Part shown: in pieces, positions 36,301 through 48,197 of the stretch
How the letters are laid out: the number at the start of each line of letters is the position of its first letter
Position numbering within the stretch: the first letter of the stretch is position 1
From: Schoenoplectus triqueter
Lineage: Eukaryota > Streptophyta > Magnoliopsida > Poales > Cyperaceae
DNA: 64,000 nucleotides
Reading direction: 5' to 3'
NCBI GenBank assembly: GCA_964058805.1
Contig: CAXKVV010000277.1
Coordinates: 124,001-188,000 of the forward strand
The notes under the pieces: generated by a model
The model's database searches: none
What the model was told of the DNA's origin: nothing
Seen by the model: the letters and a program-made list of their open reading frames with translations, nothing else
Program-made: the position numbers and the translations under genes

Positions 36301-37083
36301 AAGAGAGCTATCTAACTTGGATAGTGATGCAACAACTGTTGGTAAATAGCGTAGAATAGTGTCCCCATGACCAAGCTGCCCCTTCTGAAAAGTTGCAAAA
36401 CCACATTATGTATACCAGAAAAGTTTGTTTTAGGTTATTATTTAGAAACATTACATAGAAAATTAACCATGAGACCAGAAGTTTACAACATAAAAGGCTA
36501 TCTCCAAATCTAAATACAAGAATTTTACTCCAATGATTTACTTAATATAATCATTTAAACTTGTCAAATAAACAGTTGTAATTTAATCTTTTAGGTTTTA
36601 GTGGGATCATTGGTCCACATCTCTAAATAAAATTCAACTATTACAAACATACACTTACTTGCACTTGCACAGTGAACAAAACTGTCTAAATTAGAAAGCA
36701 TACCTCATTTCTTCCCCAAGTGTAACAACGACCTTCCACATCTAAAGCCACACAATGGCATGAAGCTACAGAAACGTGTATTTAACAAGAAATTAGTCAT
36801 AAAGTCTAAATTTATGGTGCATTTGCATGGAAACAAGAGATTGTCTAAAACAAATTCACTTGCCACATCCGGAGGCAACAGATCGGATATTAACCCCTAC
36901 GAGAGGCCTGAGCCTAGTCGGAGAAACGAGATATCCATTTGAGCTGCCAGGGCCCATCTTGCGACCGATCATGTCGAACTGAGTGGCGCCACAGTACACC
37001 AGCTGGCCGCCTGAGGCAGCCGCTCCATCGCTCTTGCCTCCTTCCTCTCCTTCCAGCTTCTTCTCCGACTCCGCAGTCGCCAT
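32399..37083 (-). CDS. RCC1-repeat family protein (At1g19880-like)
   Basis: Sixteen exons on the minus strand: 37083-36864, 36765-36704, 36384-36317, 35573-35452, 35349-35244, 34998-34947, 34851-34734, 34648-34618, 34515-34492, 34399-34275, 33907-33826, 33727-33605, 33511-33458, 33343-33274, 33165-33132 and 32754-32399. Phases are consistent throughout and give 548 aa. RCC1 repeats are marked by GQLGHGDT, KHGQLGTGSARN, PQYGQLGHGTDNE, NGGYGRLGHREQKDEW and HGELGYGPQGQK. They should form a seven-bladed propeller. The C-terminal 118 residues are acidic (EEEDGDEDD) and then basic with GRGRGR and KKGKAR, suggesting nucleic-acid or chromatin contact. Founding members act on Ran or chromatin; the role of this plant protein is not established. 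The first intron appears to use a GC donor. Confidence 0.93.
34492..34515 (-). other. 24-nt microexon of the RCC1 gene
   Basis: Exon 9 is only 24 nt and encodes the core of WGNGGYGR between a TGCAG acceptor and a GGAAG|gtatgt donor. Its phase links exon 8 (…FVYT) to exon 10 (…LGHREQ). Confidence 0.85.
36247..36306. repeat. GT/GA compound microsatellite in RCC1 intron 3
   Basis: A run of GTGTGT is followed by GAGAGA, just left of exon 3 on the plus strand. It is likely polymorphic. Confidence 0.9.
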
Positions 37084-37294
37084 TTTTCGATTTCTTGTGA
37101 AACTAGGGTTTTATTTGGCCTCGAATTTGATTGGACTAAAGAAATTGAAATAAAAAGGGCAGCGAGACTTGCGAGAGTCGGAGAGGATTTGGGTTTTACT
37201 GCGTCTCCATGTAACGGGTTCGGAGTCGTACGAATCTTTTGCTACTGGCGGGAGGAACTATTTAACTATCGGCTCCTCTCCAATTTTGTTATCA
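37084..37294 (-). promoter_or_regulatory. RCC1 5'UTR and promoter region
   Basis: Only about 210 bp separate the RCC1 start codon from the first Helitron, so the proximal promoter may be short or may overlap transposon sequence. No clear TATA box was identified. Confidence 0.35.
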
Positions 37295-37734
37295 CTGGCT
37301 ATATACCGTGATTTAAACATTTAAACATTATAAAATAAAAAAAATCATATTTATTTAATATTAAATTATAAATTCACCAAATTATAGAGAAAACTTATAA
37401 TAAAGACTATATTTAATCTTAGATGTGATTTTTATAATGATTCATGATTTTTATGACAAGAAAAGTAAATTATTCTAACATATATTATCACCATTAATTT
37501 CTTACCAAATATGCACAAGGTTTTTAAATAAAAAATAATAATATTATGAAAATAATAGTATTTAAGGGAAAGAAATGGAGAGAAAGAGAGGATCAATGGA
37601 CACGATCACATACGTTCGATCAATCAAAAATAAATATTAGCCGTCTAATTGAGGGATAAAATAGATATAATAAAAAATTACCATGATAAAAAATGGACCC
37701 TCTAATTCTTAGATGCTTTATATAATAGTATAGA
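37295..37734 (-). mobile_element. Non-autonomous Helitron (copy B)
   Basis: On the minus strand it starts TCTATACTATTATATAAAGC and ends CGGTATATAGCCAG. Compared with copies C and D, the GC-rich 3' hairpin is degraded. Inner sequence is nearly identical to copy C. Confidence 0.8.
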
Positions 37735-37992
37735 TAATGTTTAAATTACCGTGAATTATTAAAACACATTATTTAAATAAAATCTTGTATTATTTTTTAT
37801 ATATGTTTAAATTTTTAATATTTTAATATATAATTTATTTATATTATATAAAAAATTATATCTGATTGATGAATTTTTAACTTTGTCGAATATTTTTCAA
37901 ATTCCAATTTTTTTACTATCTGTTACGGAAGGAAACGGCTTCTGTAAGGCGGCCACATACACAGCTACGTAACGAGGACATATAAGATCATA

Positions 37993-38470
37993 CTGGCTAT
38001 ATACCCGCGCGTTGCAGCAGACTCTTTTATTTAAACATTTAAACATTATAAAATAAAAAATTTCACATTTATTTAATATTAAATTATAAATTCACCAAAT
38101 TATAGAGAAAATCTATAATAAAAACTATATTTAATCTTAGATGAGATTTTTGCACAATATGAGTTAATGATTCATGATTTTTATGGCAAGAAAAGTAAAT
38201 TATTCTAACATATATTATCACCATTAATTTCTTACCAAATATGCACAAGGTTTCTAAATAAAAATAATAATATTATGGAAATAATAGTATTTAAGGGAAA
38301 GAAATTGAGAGAAAGAGAGGATCAATGGACACGATCACATACGTTCGATCAATCAAAAATAAATATCAGCCGTCTAATTGAGGGATAAAATGGATATAAT
38401 AAAAAATTACCATGATAAAAAATGGACCCTCAATTCTTAGATGCTTTATATATAATAGTATTGATATAGA
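37993..38470 (-). mobile_element. Non-autonomous Helitron (copy C)
   Basis: The minus-strand 5' end is TCTATATCAATACTATTATA (a small duplication of the usual start). The 3' end is TGCAACGCGCGGGTATATAG then CCAG. The body is about 95% like copies B and D by eye. Confidence 0.85.
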
Positions 38471-38631
38471 TATTCCTCGCAACGGAAATGCAATTATTTT
38501 TTTTTTGCCAATATAGAGAAAACTATTTTATGGACCTTCTCTATAAATTGTAATTATAGATCGTTAATCATATAGGGAAAGATTGGTCATGAAAGAATGC
38601 TACATCACCACCGGATCCGTATTCATTATCA

Positions 38632-39099
38632 CTAGCTATATACCCGCGCGTTGCAGCAAAATTTTTTATTTAAATATTAAAATATTATAAGATAAAAAAT
38701 TCACATTTATCTAGTATTAAATTATAAATTCACCAAATTAGAGAAAATATATAATAAAGACTATATTTAATCTTGGATGAGATTTTTGCACAATATGAGT
38801 TAATGATTCATGATTTTTATGGCAAGAAAAGTAAATTATTCTAACATATATTATCACCATTAATTTCTTACCAAATATGCACAAGGTTGCTAAATAAAAA
38901 AACAAAAATTATGGAAATAATTGTATATGAGGGAAAGAAATGGAGAGAAAGAGAGAATCAATGGACGCAATCACATACGTTCGATCAACCAACAATAAAT
39001 ATTATCCGTTTAATTGAGGGATAAAATGGGTATAATAAAAATTTACCATGACAAAAAATGGACTCTTCAATTCTTAGATGCTTTATATAATAGTATAGA
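38632..39099 (-). mobile_element. Non-autonomous Helitron (copy D, canonical ends)
   Basis: On the minus strand it starts TCTATACTATTATATAAAGC, preceded by A. It ends TGCAACGCGCGGGTATATAG then CTAG, followed by T. These are the expected Helitron TC...CTAG ends in an A/T target without duplication. A GC-rich CGCGCG hairpin-like stretch precedes the end. No Rep/helicase is present. Confidence 0.85.
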
Positions 39100-40460
39100 T
39101 ATGCTGTCATAAATCATAACCGCTTATTTCTGTCACAATGGTTATGATTAAATAGAGGGAGCTATTATTGTTAAGTGAGTCATACTATCATTAAAATAAA
39201 AAAATCTTTGATAAATCAGTGCCATGGAAAAATATAAAAATATGACAGCTGAATCGTAAAATTATGGCGAATGAATGATAGAAATTGTACTCTCAGTGGG
39301 TTATAGAACGATCAGTGTTCGTAATTTGTTGTATCATGATAAATTAGAAAATTCTGTCCAATTAAACTTAAACAAAAAAACAAGAAAAACATATTTCAAC
39401 GAATCCACTTTAGCCACATATCTTATTTTATCTTACTATCTTAATCTAAATACTGAATAAATCCAATTATTTTGTCTAGATGTTTTGAATTTTTTAAGAC
39501 ATGTAATTATATAAATACCCTCTTAAATATATTTTGTACGGTTCAGATTCAGAATGTTAAAATTTAACGTCTCTGATTCAATATTCAAACGTTGTATGCT
39601 CTCTTTAGTGTGATCGCTCATTTTTTTCGCTCAAATGACGGTCTCTTCGAAAACACCTGTCCCTCTCGATCAAAATCAATTGAACAACACACCCCCTCGA
39701 CGCTCGCACCCCTTTCCTTGCTCAACTCTCTCCCTTTCTATGTATCTCGCTCGCTAACCCAGAGCCGACACTGGCCTCTCTTCATCTCCTGCTCGCAGAG
39801 GCGTCGACGCATAATCGGCGTGCCCCTCTCCGTCTCTCGTCTCGATCACCTCATCGAGACGTCGGGTGCCCCTCTCTGTCTCTCACTCGCCTCGCCTCTC
39901 TTCGTCTCCCCCAAATCGAAGTTTGAAAACATTGCAGTTGAATCGGTGAGCCTTGCCTTCCTCCAGTATACTTTCAATTTAATCTGAATCTTTTTTTAAT
40001 TTGTTTCTTAATTTTTCCGTCGACGTCGTCGTGCTCATCCTCTTTCTCCTCCATCTCACTCTCGTCGAATCTCGAGTATGTTGTAAGCGCTAGCGCGATC
40101 TCGCTCTTTCTTCTTTCACCAGCCAAGCATCGAATGATGGTTAAGAGCTGGCCATCGTGATCTGAATGATGACCTTTTTTTTCTCCCGTGGCTGGTTCTG
40201 ATTGGATAATCGAGGGGTTTTGCATGATTCTGACACTCGAGACATCAATGGCTGAGAGGAGAAAATTCAAGTATATATTTCATTTTATTTTATTTTCAAG
40301 TCTTGAAATATGTGGTATATCACCAACCTCTGGTTATTAAAAATGAAAAAAGGAAAACAAAAATAAACTAAAAAGTACCTATGTTTGTATTTTGCTTTTA
40401 TTGCAAAACTTAATTTGTTAACCCCTTACAATTTATCTTTTCAAATTTTGCTCCCTTCAG
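39100..40460. other. Intergenic with a CT-rich leader-like stretch
   Basis: 39100-39590 is AT-rich. 39640-39945 is rich in CTCTC, CTCGC and CGTCTC and looks like a plant 5'UTR, ending GAATCG|gtgagc. The open frame at 39592-39987 has no recognisable domain. It could be the leader of a decayed or chimeric gene ending in the exon at 40461. Confidence 0.4.
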
Positions 40461-40602
40461 GTGGGTATTGGCTCAGACTTTTCAGGCAATTACATTAACT
40501 TACGTGTTTTTTGGGATTTTTGGATATCTAGCTTATGGAGACAAGACAAAAGATATTATTACATTGAATCTTCCCAATAATTGGTCCGCTGCTGCTGTCA
40601 AG
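40461..40602 (+). pseudogene. Orphan exon of an amino-acid transporter (AVT/ANT1-like)
   Basis: This exon has an intact acceptor (CCCTTCAG|G) and donor (AAG|gttggt) and 47 open codons. They encode WVLAQTFQAITLTYVFFGIF, then GYLAYGDKTKDIITLNLPNN and WSAAAVK. This matches a membrane segment and loop of the AAAP-family vacuolar/neutral amino-acid transporters, where the DIITLNLPNNW stretch is conserved. Neighbouring exons of the family were not found on either side. It is therefore a captured or left-over exon, or part of a heavily rearranged gene. Confidence 0.7.
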
Positions 40603-42746
40603 GTTGGTTACACATTCTGTTACAACTCGTAAATTTAGACCATGTGCCCAGACATATACTTTAATCCTCAAAAAAGATTTAATTATGATTAAATTAAAGC
40701 CTCAATCAAGCTAAATTATTTTATAACTATCCATGGTGCACTATTAGCCTCAATGTTGCACAATCAGCAGACCAAAAATAAAGGATAATTTGGGTCCTGG
40801 TGCACACCATTGAAATCATTGAATTTCTGTCCATCTTCACTTGTATAAACAAAATTGTAGTTTTCCTCAATTGTCTCAAATTGGCCTGGATTTATCCTCA
40901 ATTGTTTGATAAGAACTAATAAAATCAATTTAAAACAAAACAAAATTAGGGATTTGGGATGGGATAATTTGACCAATTATAGAGGTCATTTTACAATCTA
41001 ACTTTCAGGAAATATAACATTTGATCATTAACTGATTTTTCTTTTGATACTTGCGAGGTTATTGTTATCTTTAATTTTAAACGTCCGCGCGTAAGAACGG
41101 ATAGATGTACTAATAGTAATATATAAAGTGGGCTCGAACTCTCGAGTCAAAAAAGAAAAGCCCAGATGTTGTCTACATAGAGCAATTACAGAAAGCATGA
41201 AAGTATAACACTTGTTTTCACAGCCCACAAAGGCTGGGTTTCTTACCAATAATACGAGCATACGACGATATTGGAGGATCTCCGTACAAATGGGATTTGA
41301 TACTTGGAAAAATCAGATTTATTTTAGTAAATGAATTAAATAAATAACAGAAAATGGTCTGATTGCACCCGATTTTTGCACCAATTATCAGACTCCAATT
41401 TTAAATTTCAGTCCCATTTTTTTTTACAAAATCATTTATTTTGATTAATTATTTATTTAATGGTTTGTTTATTGTCTTTTATAGTTTTTAATAGTTTCTT
41501 TAGTTATTTTATCATGTTTAATTATTATTCAATGATTTTCTTTTGTTTTGAATTCATTATTTAATTTTCATAATATTTCAAATGAATAGAGATAAGATCG
41601 GAAGACAATCGAAATTTGATTTTCATAATGTTTTGAACTAACAGAGATGATATTGGAAGACAAAATCAATATTCATGCACATCATTTTTAAACGGTCATA
41701 ATTTTTGATAGAAAACTCTGATCAAACGTGTGCTACGTGATGACAGAAGTTTGTCGTCTTGATATTTCTTGAACTTGACAATTTGTCATATGTAGGATGG
41801 GATATGATAATACCGTGCATCTCTCTTTTGAGCTAGATTTTTTTTTTCAACTATAGAAAATGATAGATATTAATGTTAATTTGAATATTTGATGTATATT
41901 GCATAATTGCGTAGAAATAGATCTTTATTAAATTCCGCTCGATAGCTCTATTATATGTCACGTAAATACTTGCATACTTTAACTACATTTGTGAAATTAT
42001 CAGTCAAACTATTCAATTGTCATTAAATGATATCGATGTTAATTGAATAACTTGGTAGCAATCTACAAAATGTTAATGGGTCTGCATACTTTAACTAGAT
42101 TTGTGAAAGTTGCCATCCATTCGCGTGCGATTGAACTGAAGGAGCACAATGAATTCACTGAATCGTCCACATCAGGGAGGGAACTTTTCATGTTTCCTTG
42201 TCGTGAGACTCGGATGCATGATTTTGGTAGTAATTGAATTACAGTAATGTACTCAATTCAAACCCATTAATTAATCAGATACTGAATAAAAATAATAATT
42301 TCACATATATTTTTATCCAATAAATTTAATTCGCTAAATTACGTCAAAAAAATTTAAATTAGCTAAAAATTAATTAAATTTTATTATTTAAATCAAAGAC
42401 TGTTTCTCATCAAATTATAACCTCTTGCGCAGTGCATATTCAAATATATTCCAAGTTAAAATTGTCATTCAAAGTGATTTTCTTGTACAAGGTAGGTTTG
42501 AAATTTAACTGAAAGATTTTCTATGATTGAACATTGAAAACTAGAATATCCCATTTTTGTCTAGAAAAAATTATCATTCCAAGTTCACTAACTCGCTCGA
42601 ACTATTCACAATCGATAAAATCCACATTATAAGTTTATAAAAGATCACGGTTGGTTGACTTTTTTTTTCAAGTTAGATTAGTCATTGGTCTTAATTTTTG
42701 CCAAGGGATTTTAGTCCTTGTACGATTTGTCGCTAGTAATGACTCG
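40603..42746. other. Intergenic, nothing definite recognised
   Basis: AT-rich. A stretch near 42246-42330 resembles the interior of the hAT element at 13476. No downstream transporter exon and no other gene were recognised. Confidence 0.5.
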
Positions 42747-42943
42747 TGAAAGGTCAAACGGTGAGTGACACTGACACCGATTTTTTTTTTAAATAATATT
42801 ATTATAATACGAAATTAAATATTTGAGAAAATAAAAATAAAAATTATAAATGTGCTTCGCTCGGACTTGATAACCTCGCTTCCAGAATCGAATTTTCAAA
42901 AAAAAAAAAAACCTAGACGCGGGGTTGATAACCCCGCACCATC
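42747..42943 (+). repeat. Left arm of a 200-bp inverted repeat
   Basis: This arm pairs with 52371-52573 in inverted orientation, about 80-85% alike by eye. Shared blocks include AATAATATTATTATAATAC and AAATTAAATATTTGAGAAAA. The inner end has the palindrome GCGGGGTTGATAACCCCGC. Arms this long suggest a non-autonomous MULE-like element, inside which the material at 43231-52309 was later inserted. Confidence 0.7.
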
Positions 42944-43452
42944 ACACTTCCATTGGAACTTAAAATGCAATTGACCATCATTGGTTTACATAAATTCTCT
43001 AAAAGAACAAATTAAATAATATTATTATTTTGTATAACCAATCAAATCAATTAATTTCTTTGCATTGCTTGCTCTATAAAGAGCACCTGGTCCCGAGGCG
43101 GTTGACTCCCCAACTGAAAATTTCTTTCCGAGCAGACCATCAAATTAATCAAGCGCACCATTAAATAACGTTATTATTTTATATGGCATATCAAATTAAT
43201 CAACGGTAAATGCGTAAGCCTGCAGATATTTAGAGCAGTAAAAAATATTCGAAGTTCGTACTTTGTTTGTGTTCGATTCGAAAAAAATTCGTTCGATTTC
43301 AGTTTGAAATTAATTTCAAATCAAACTAGTTCGATTCGAAATTATATCGAATCAAACTCAAACTAAGGTGAATTCGTTCGAAACGTGTTCACAAACTATT
43401 ATAGTTCGAATCTTAAGAGCTAATGAGCCATCTGATTGTGATGACCTGATGA

Positions 43453-43842
43453 ATGACATCAGTTTGTCCTAAGTATATTAACCTCTTAATCATTCGCTGC
43501 CCCTTCCCAAAACCTTTTTTCTGTCTCTCATTCTCTCTTATTCACCCCTCTCCCCCCAAACCCTATTTTTCATCTCGCCAGGCGCCAGCGCAAACCCCCA
43601 AACCCTCTCCTCTCGCCAGCGCAAACTCGCGCCTCTCGCCAGCGCAACTTCACTCCTCTCGCCAGCAAAAAAAATCATTCTCTCGCCATTCGACAGCAAG
43701 GCAGCAACCACCAACCAGGAGTCTTGTCCAAGCAGCCCAAGCAGCGCCAGCCGTCAAGCCCAAGCAGCCTAAGCAGCGCCAGTCGCCAGCCGCCAAGCAC
43801 CGCCAGTCACTAGTCGCCAGCCGCCAAACACCGCCAAGGTAG
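43453..43842 (+). other. Low-complexity GCCAGC/CTCTCGCC stretch in the hAT element
   Basis: The open frame is made of repeated CTCTCGCCAGCG and CAAGCAGC units and encodes a serine/proline/glutamine-rich sequence without a known domain. It ends before a CCAAG|gtagat donor-like site and may be a transposon 5' leader. Confidence 0.4.
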
Positions 43843-43990
43843 ATCTGTAAACTTGCAGTTCATTTCTTCAAAAATCTAAAAGTTTTGTATGTTTTGCTTG
43901 GGTCCAGCGAATAAATTATGATATTATCCAAACCTAAGATTAATTAGAATAAATTTAAACACTATCTAGTTAATGTGTGACCCTATGAAC

Positions 43991-44341
43991 CAGTTTTTAT
44001 TAATAATAATTATTATTAAATTAATATTATTAAAAATAAGAGTGAGAACCGTAAAATTTCAAATATACGAATGGCAGCGCGCCACTGCCAGTGGCGTGGA
44101 CGAAATGCGCCACTGACAGTGGCGCGTTTCGTCCAAACCCCGCGCAAGTGAGATGGAGAGGTGCTGCACGTTTTGTATATATAAGAAGCAAACGCGCCAC
44201 TGGCAGTGGCGCGTTTCGTAAAAATAATGAAACGCGCCACTGACAGTGGCGCGCTGCCATTCATATATTTGAAATTTTACGTTTCTCACCCTTTATTTTT
44301 AATGATATTAATTTAATAAAACTTATTATTACTAAAAACTG
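43991..44341. mobile_element. MULE-like foldback element with GC-rich palindromes (copy 2)
   Basis: It has perfect 10-bp flanks CCCTATGAAC (43981-43990 and 44342-44351) and ends CAGTTTTTA and TAAAAACTG. Arms of about 110 bp are inverted copies of each other. The core holds four 19-bp palindromes of type GCGCCACTGNCAGTGGCGC, embedded in AAACGCG...CGCGTTTC. It belongs to the same family as 15189-15604 and is inserted in the hAT remnant. Its six-frame open reading is an artefact of GC-rich repeats. Confidence 0.88.
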
Positions 44342-44943
44342 CCCTATGAACACATCACAAGTCACAAGCAAATGTAAAATAAGGAAAAAACTGTAACTGC
44401 AACTTTTATTTTAGTGGAAGCAGCACCAGAAAGGGGTAAAGCTGAGGAAGCAATATTTCATTTCAATACTCTCAAGCTCTAAATGGAGATTTCATTCATG
44501 TTTGCTGGAGATATGGGATAACATTTCTTATGTTTCCAAATGACAGACAAATTATCTGAAAACTTACACACTATCTTTCTTAAGACTGTTTGCCACATGG
44601 TTCAGAAAATTCAGGATGAAAAGATGCAGACAAACCTGTGAAGTATAAGATTATACATAGAATTTTTTTTTTATCTATCTAAACAAGATACATGATCAGA
44701 ATGTAAAGAAACAAAGAAAATAAAAGAAAGCAATGCCAACAAGCCAAATAGCACAAGTAAATATGATATATCAGTGCTTCTCTTTATCAGAGAGATTAGA
44801 CATTTTATGTTTTTAAGAATTAAAAGATTCGGTTCTAGGAAAGGTCAATAGACACACAAGATTAGTTGCCAATTTTATATTCATATAAAAGGTTTAAGAT
44901 GATGTTTTTGTCTTTAATCATACATATTGGTGATTAATTCAGG

Positions 44944-45091
44944 ATGTTAGGAGCTCCTTCGTATCCTATCAGTATTGAAGCACCAGATAATGAATTAGAA
45001 ACAAATGATGCTATAGATGTCGATTTTGAAAGTGAAAATGAAGTCAACAATGATGAGACGCAAACTAGAGTGGATGCAACAGTTGAAGAAG
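44944..45091 (+). pseudogene. Exon-like remnant, possibly the N-terminus of a hAT transposase
   Basis: Forty-nine open codons begin MLGAPSYPISIEAPDNELE and are strongly acidic (DVDFESENEVNNDE). They end at a GAAG|gtaaac donor. Acidic leaders before a BED zinc finger are common in plant hAT transposases, but the BED finger and catalytic parts are absent here. The assignment is by position inside the hAT remnant only. Confidence 0.35.
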
Positions 45092-45549
45092 GTAAACTAT
45101 TAATTGTTGCTTATTAAACTTGTATTAAACTATTAACCTTGGAACTTATATTAAACTATTAATTGTGTTGTTTATTGTGCGACCCTTTTTCACGCCTTCC
45201 TCACTCGGGGAAAGGACTTAAAGTGAGAATTGCGGAAGAAGGACACGGAGATCCCTCTAATTGTGCATTATAGGTGTTTATATGAATATGGAATGCACAT
45301 TTAAAGGTTTTTAGAGATTGCGGGGTCTTTTAGATTCCAATGGGCGCAAACCCTCATTGTTAATTACCCTAGGCTACGAACCTCGAGGCACCTCTGGATC
45401 CAGAAAGGGGAATATAAATATAATAGTCAAGCATTAATTAAGTGGTCATGACAAATTAAAGGTACGGGAAAGGAATGCACACATAAGTTTATCACAGAAC
45501 CCTATATGTGCATGGAGTTATGATATACGGGCTTATATGAGGTAGCCTA

Positions 45550-46090
45550 CACCTTAATGCCTTTTAGTTCGAGGGTGGCAAGTACCCATCTAAGCGTATG
45601 ATGTCGAACATAAAATATTATATTAGTTCAGCATCAAGGCTTAGTTTATCAGCGGATGGACGGAAAACCGTGTAATCATCTTAACTGATCTTCTAGATTA
45701 TGAATCTGAAACCCTGGGCCAATTCATTAACCTAGGTGTGCTCTTTATTTCAAAGGCGGCACAACCTATCCAAACGCACAAAATTAAACTTGAAGCGCTC
45801 TGCCAGTTTAATCATTGAGGTTGGTGTATCAGAAGGCGGGGAATTTTGATTCGCTTGATCACCTTACTGATCTTCTAGACTATGGATCTGAAACACCGAG
45901 TCAATCCATGAATCTAGGCGTGTCATTTATTTCGAGGGCGACACGACCCATCTAGACACACAAAGTCAAACATGAAGCACCGAGCTAGTTCGACATTGAG
46001 GCTAGTTTATCAGAAAATGGACAGAAACTGTATATTCATCTTAATTAATCTTTCAAGTTATGAATTTAGACACTGTGCCAGCTCATAAAC
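45550..46090 (+). repeat. About 180-bp tandem repeats inside the LTR-type element
   Basis: Successive units share CTGATCTTCTAGA-TTATG (start points near 45685, 45867 and 46045), GAATCTGAAAC, a TTCGAGGGYGRCAC block and CATTGAGGCTAGTTTATCAG. The period is about 178-182 bp over roughly 2.7 units, with clear divergence between units. Confidence 0.75.
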
Positions 46091-46965
46091 TTGAGTTATA
46101 TATTATCATATCATAACACATTATATAATGTGTGCTTATCATTTTCATACTATATCATGCCATATTATATTATATTTGAATGTGCTATTATTTAGACCAT
46201 TTATCGTATTATGTTATGTAGTGTATCACATTATATCATTATATTATATTATCATGTCATCATAGTGTATCATTAAATTATTTATCATATTACATCATGT
46301 TATTGTATTATATTATATTATGTTTTATATCATATTATATTATATCATACCATCATGTTAAACCATTTTTATATTATGACTTACGTTATATCATGCTAAT
46401 ATATCATGTTCATCACATATCATAGTCATATTATATTATCATATCATCGTATTTATATTACATTATTGTATTATTATATTATATTATGTCACATTATCAT
46501 ATTATTATATTATATTACTATATCATGTTGTCATGTCGTTATATTATGTTTATAGGAATATTACATGTTATGTCATATTATCATACTATGTTATTGTATC
46601 TTATTATGTTATTATATTATATTATATAATTATATTATATTATATCATCTTATGTCATTATATTATATTATTATATCATTTATATTGTTATATCATATAA
46701 TCATAGCATGTTATATTATATTATATATTTATCATATCACATCTATATCATATTTTCATCATATTATGATATTATATTTATATTTATATTATATTATTAT
46801 ATCATAATATTTCATAACATTATATTACCATATTATGTATTATATTATATTATGTTATATCATATTATAATATCCATATTATATTTTATATCTATCTTAG
46901 TTTATAGAAAGTATTAAAACGCATCTCGATTATTATTATATATATATATATATATATATATATTT
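46078..46965. repeat. ATATTATATCAT low-complexity tract with (TA)n
   Basis: Nearly 800 bp of TATATCATATTAT-like sequence, followed by a TA-dinucleotide run near 46938-46964. The open frames here encode only isoleucine/tyrosine-rich strings. Confidence 0.9.
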
Positions 46966-48197
46966 AAAACCTTTTTTATTATATTAAATCCCAAGATCGA
47001 GTATAAACAAAATGGGAAATGCATAAATATTATTTTGATTTTAAATTTATTTACTATATTAAACTTTTCAAAAAAACAAAATATTTTTATACTGAAAAAT
47101 GCTATGAAAATATATTATATTATGCATCCAAATAATTTATTTCGCAATTATTTTTATTTGTTTCGTTTTTTTTTTTTACTTTGGGTTAAAACATTATGAG
47201 GCAGAATCTTTATTTCTTTAACATAATGGCTTTATAGCCAGCATAAAAGTTCTATGTCTAAAAGTTCTGGGCCTATTCGTCTTTTCTTTTTATATATATT
47301 TTTTGGGCCAGTTCTTACTTTAACCATTTGGGTCTAGTTTATTTATTTTAATTCTTTTTAGCCTTAGGCTAGATGTCATGGACTGAGAATTAAATTCTCT
47401 TCTTATTTCACAGCTTGGGCCGAAGATAATAATCTACACTCTCGTCTCCTTCCGCTCGATGCTTTGAGATCTGCGCACAAAGACTTGCTTCTGTAAGTTT
47501 ATCTTTATTGTTGGAGATTAGTGCTTAGGTATGATCTGATAACTCTGGTGTCTAATTGCGAATCAGCCAACAGGGATGGCATTGCCTCAGTGTTGGTATT
47601 TTAGCGATGGTTTTCTTGCTCGCATCCATACGGTGAAGTGCCAGAATTGCCGGTACCGGTTTGGTTCTTATACCGATTTCATTGCTGAAAGTTCTTATTC
47701 ATTTTTAGTCCCAGTTGACTTTGCCTTGATTTAAGTTCTATCATGACAAATATATTCCTGGCCTAAATTTGGATTTTTATTTCATTTTTCCTTAATAATT
47801 GTCGTATCAGGCCTTAGGTGCTGGTATGTAATTGGCACTAAGTCTATATCTTCATGTATAACATGATAATTCATGCTCTCACTTCGGGTCTCAAATACTT
47901 AGGCTGATTATGTTAATTATGCTTGTAGATTCTCAGGCTTAATTCATATTAGTTACCCTTCTATTAATTACTTCAACCGGGTTATTGTTCCAGATTAGCA
48001 TCCCATAGCAGTTTATCTTCCTTGGATTTTTAATTTGCTTACCCATATTTATCTCATTTCTCCTTCCTTCGAACACTCCCTAAGCTCAAATGCATAGTTT
48101 ATTTTGAGAATGGTTAGTTTGATTTTCTTTATGTACCAAGCTTAAGCAGATTCACCATTCGGGTAATCAAATTAATAATCAAGGGTAACCTAGCATG

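Noticed and set aside
46565..46917. Membrane-like ORFs in the AT tract
   Set aside because: I/Y/L-rich strings come from TATATCAT low-complexity sequence.
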